A DNA stretch of 64,000 nucleotides from Methylobacterium oryzihabitans (GTDB taxonomy: Bacteria; Pseudomonadota; Alphaproteobacteria; Rhizobiales; Beijerinckiaceae), in the NCBI RefSeq assembly GCF_004004555.2, contig NZ_SACP01000014.1, forward strand, positions 1 through 64,000, written 5' to 3'. Under the pieces are notes generated by a model. The model saw only the letters and a list, made by a program, of their open reading frames with translations. It was not told where the DNA came from and ran no database searches. Below, piece after piece: positions 62,436 to 64,000 of this stretch. The position numbers and the translations under genes are program-made. Numbering within the stretch: position 1 is the first letter of the stretch; each line of letters opens with the position of its first letter.

Positions 62436-62749
62436 CGTTCGGACCCGGGAGTCCCGGGACGATCACCCGCCGCCCCCTCGCCCGCGAGGATCTGATCGAG
62501 ATCTGGACGTTTGTCGCCGACGACAACGAGGCCGCAGCCGATGCGCTGCTCGACCGGATCGAGCGAGGCTTGAGGATGCTGGCCGCTAACCCCCAGGCAG
62601 GACGGGCCCGCCCGGAACTCCGACCCGGCTTGAGGAGCTTCCCGATCGGCACCTACGTGGTGTTCTACGTCGCGACGGACGCGGGGATCGAGGTGGTTCG
62701 GGTCAGAAGTGGATACCGGGATCTCGCTCCTGACGACGTTGCGTGCTGA
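62432..62749 (+). CDS. Type II toxin, ParE/RelE superfamily
   Basis: 105 residues starting at GTG in a GTGA overlap with the antitoxin. LAREDLIEIWTFVADDNEAAADALLDRIERGL and the C-terminal IEVVRVRSGYRDL strand match ParE. ParE toxins poison gyrase; RelE-like ones cut mRNA. The first 10 residues are atypical, so a start further in is possible. Confidence 0.85.
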   Translation: MTFGPGSPGTITRRPLAREDLIEIWTFVADDNEAAADALLDRIERGLRMLAANPQAGRARPELRPGLRSFPIGTYVVFYVATDAGIEVVRVRSGYRDLAPDDVAC

Positions 62750-62766
62750 ACCATGCCCGCCTCTGA

Positions 62767-62889
62767 ATCGCAGCGCCCATCGACGCCGAGGCCGCCGGGT
62801 TCTGGCGCCGGCGCGGCTTTCTCCCGTCGCGCGACGACGATCGCGGGCTCTTCCGCGCCCTCGCGGACATCGCCGCATCCCTTGGCTAA
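62767..62889 (+). pseudogene. C-terminal fragment of a GNAT acetyltransferase
   Basis: Directly downstream of the ParE-like gene, a 40-codon frame without start reads AAPIDAEAAGFWRRRGFLPSR, then DDDRGLFRALADIAASLG and stop. This is the typical last strand-helix of GNAT enzymes of the kind paired with ribbon-helix-helix antitoxins. The rest of the gene is missing. It overlaps the 3' end of the DUF3422 gene by 4 bases. Confidence 0.6.
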
Positions 62890-64000
62890 TGCCCGCCCGG
62901 CTCCGCGTGCTGCCGACGGATCCGCCGCACCGTCCAGGCCACCCCGACCAGGATCAGCGGCACCGCGAGCGCGGTGCCGACCGTCGCGTCGACCGGCAGG
63001 CCGAGATGATGCACGCCCTCCAGCATGTGGTGGACGAGGCTCGCGACGTAGTAGGTGATCGCCGCGACCGACAGGCCCTCGACGGTCTGCTGCAGCCGCA
63101 GTTGCAGCTTGACCCGCTCGTTCATCGCCTGGAGCTGGGCCTGGTTCTGGCGCTCCAGTTCGATGTCGACGCGGGTGCGCAGCATCTGGGCGGCCCGCGA
63201 CAGCTTGCGCGAGAGGATGTCCTGGCGCTCGCCGATCGTCGTGCAGGTGCGGATCGCCGGATTGAAGCGGCGTGCGAGGAAGACCGACCAGCTCGTATGG
63301 CCCGGAATCGCCTTCTCGCCGAGCGACGCCAGCCGCAGGCGGATCAGCTCGTCGTAGGCCCGGGTGGCGCCGAACCGGAACAGGGCGCGGGCGGCCCCCG
63401 CCTCCAGCTCGGCCGCCAGCGCGATCAGGCGGTCGAGCAGGGCGTGGTTCTCGGCGAAGCCCTCGCTGGTGCGCATCGCCTCCATCAGCGGCGGCAGGGC
63501 GGTCTCGATCCGGCGGATCGCCGGGCCGAGCGCCTGCGCCTCCGGCAGGCCGAGGAGCGCCAGGGTGCGGTAGGTCTCGACTTCGAGCAGGCGCTGCACC
63601 AGGGCGCCGGCGGCGAGCCGGCTGAGGCTGCGGTCGGCGACGACGATGCGAACGTAGCCGTGCGGGTCGGCCTGGAAGTCGGTGGCGATCACCGCCGCGC
63701 CGCCCTCCGCCTCGGCCATCGCGAGGGAGGCCGGGCTGAACGCCGCCATCACGTCGGGCGGCACCTCGCCCTTGTCGGCCGGCAGCAGGTGGAGATCGAC
63801 CGCGACGAGGAGCGGACCGGGCTGCGGCACCGCCTCCATCACGGTGTCGAGCGCGTCGGGCTGGGGCTGGAACGGCACGCCCTGCCCGTCGCCGTACTCC
63901 CAGGTGTAGGTCGTGAACTCGCTGTGGCTCTCCCAGCGCAGGACCGCACCGGAGAAGATCGCCCGGTGCTGCTTGGCGCCCGGAGCCGGGCCGGGCAGGC
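62886..64000 (-). CDS. DUF3422 family membrane protein (5' end outside window)
   Basis: The frame is open to the edge of the window, so about 371 C-terminal residues are visible of a family of about 420-430. The upstream part (RAIFSGAVLRWESHSEFTTYTWEY) is the family N-terminal block, so the GTG at 63878 is not the start. A long helical region precedes two membrane helices near the C-terminus (VAAITYYVASLVHHML and GTALAVPLILVGVAWTV). Function unknown. Confidence 0.85.
   Translation of the reverse strand, partial: LPGPAPGAKQHRAIFSGAVLRWESHSEFTTYTWEYGDGQGVPFQPQPDALDTVMEAVPQPGPLLVAVDLHLLPADKGEVPPDVMAAFSPASLAMAEAEGGAAVIATDFQADPHGYVRIVVADRSLSRLAAGALVQRLLEVETYRTLALLGLPEAQALGPAIRRIETALPPLMEAMRTSEGFAENHALLDRLIALAAELEAGAARALFRFGATRAYDELIRLRLASLGEKAIPGHTSWSVFLARRFNPAIRTCTTIGERQDILSRKLSRAAQMLRTRVDIELERQNQAQLQAMNERVKLQLRLQQTVEGLSVAAITYYVASLVHHMLEGVHHLGLPVDATVGTALAVPLILVGVAWTVRRIRRQHAEPGGH

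Noticed and set aside
62753..63058. A 101-codon plus-strand frame starting with ATG
   Set aside because: It overlaps the DUF3422 gene; the real signal in this stretch is the GNAT fragment in another frame.

Overview
The window looks like chromosomal DNA of a Methylobacterium-type alphaproteobacterium. This is inferred from the very high G+C outside one island, a mesaconyl-CoA hydratase gene of the ethylmalonyl-CoA pathway, a rhizobial-type glycerol ABC operon, a phasin, a PdhS-like cell-cycle kinase and several RTX proteins of a type common in that genus. No rRNA genes, CRISPR array, complete insertion sequence or prophage was seen; the only RNA gene found is a tRNA-Ala.

Layout. 1-4.3 kb: the end of one RTX protein, then an ExsH-like GH16 glycanase with RTX repeats; their C-terminal ends are near-identical over at least 507 bp. 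4.4-8.6 kb: beta-alanine:pyruvate aminotransferase divergent from an XRE-cupin regulator, tRNA-Ala(CGC), YggT and DUF167 genes, and mesaconyl-CoA hydratase. 9.3-13 kb: a repeat protein with a C-terminal Hint domain, MntR, and a broken Pls/PosA-type peptide synthetase remnant. 13.3-18 kb: an SsuABC/TauABC-type transporter and small exported proteins. 18-28 kb: glycerol catabolism on the minus strand (glpD-S-T-P-Q-U-V, then a toxin-antitoxin pair, then glpK). 28-37 kb: small genes, a LuxR-type regulator divergent from a 1,717-residue RTX protein, and an iron-type alcohol dehydrogenase. 37-38.3 kb: an AT-rich island with one orphan membrane/coiled-coil gene. 38.4-49.7 kb: a deleted M20 peptidase, then housekeeping genes (yebC, RluA-type synthase, ftsY, yciB, an endonuclease III-like gene, trpS, a HAD hydrolase, a lytic transglycosylase, a transglutaminase-like gene). 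49.7-64 kb: C45 hydrolase, L,D-transpeptidase, phasin, PdhS-like kinase, a periplasmic binding protein, kgtP, acs, a parDE-like pair with a GNAT remnant, and a DUF3422 gene running off the end.

How the genes work together. GlpSTPQUV would import glycerol, GlpK phosphorylate it and GlpD oxidise it. KgtP imports 2-oxoglutarate, Acs activates acetate and mesaconyl-CoA hydratase belongs to acetyl-CoA assimilation, so much of the window concerns uptake of C2-C5 carbon. The RTX and Hint proteins are probably secreted by a type I system encoded elsewhere.

Most unusual items: two families of structured intergenic repeats (one a cloverleaf-like element closed by terminal inverted repeats, with a compensatory base change between copies; the other found in four copies, each starting at the stop codon of a gene); two genes with internal in-frame deletions that remove catalytic parts (the Pls/PosA remnant, whose start codon also appears mutated, and the M20 peptidase); a glycerol transporter whose two ATPases should form one consensus and one degenerate ATP site; and a toxin-antitoxin pair lodged inside the glycerol operon.
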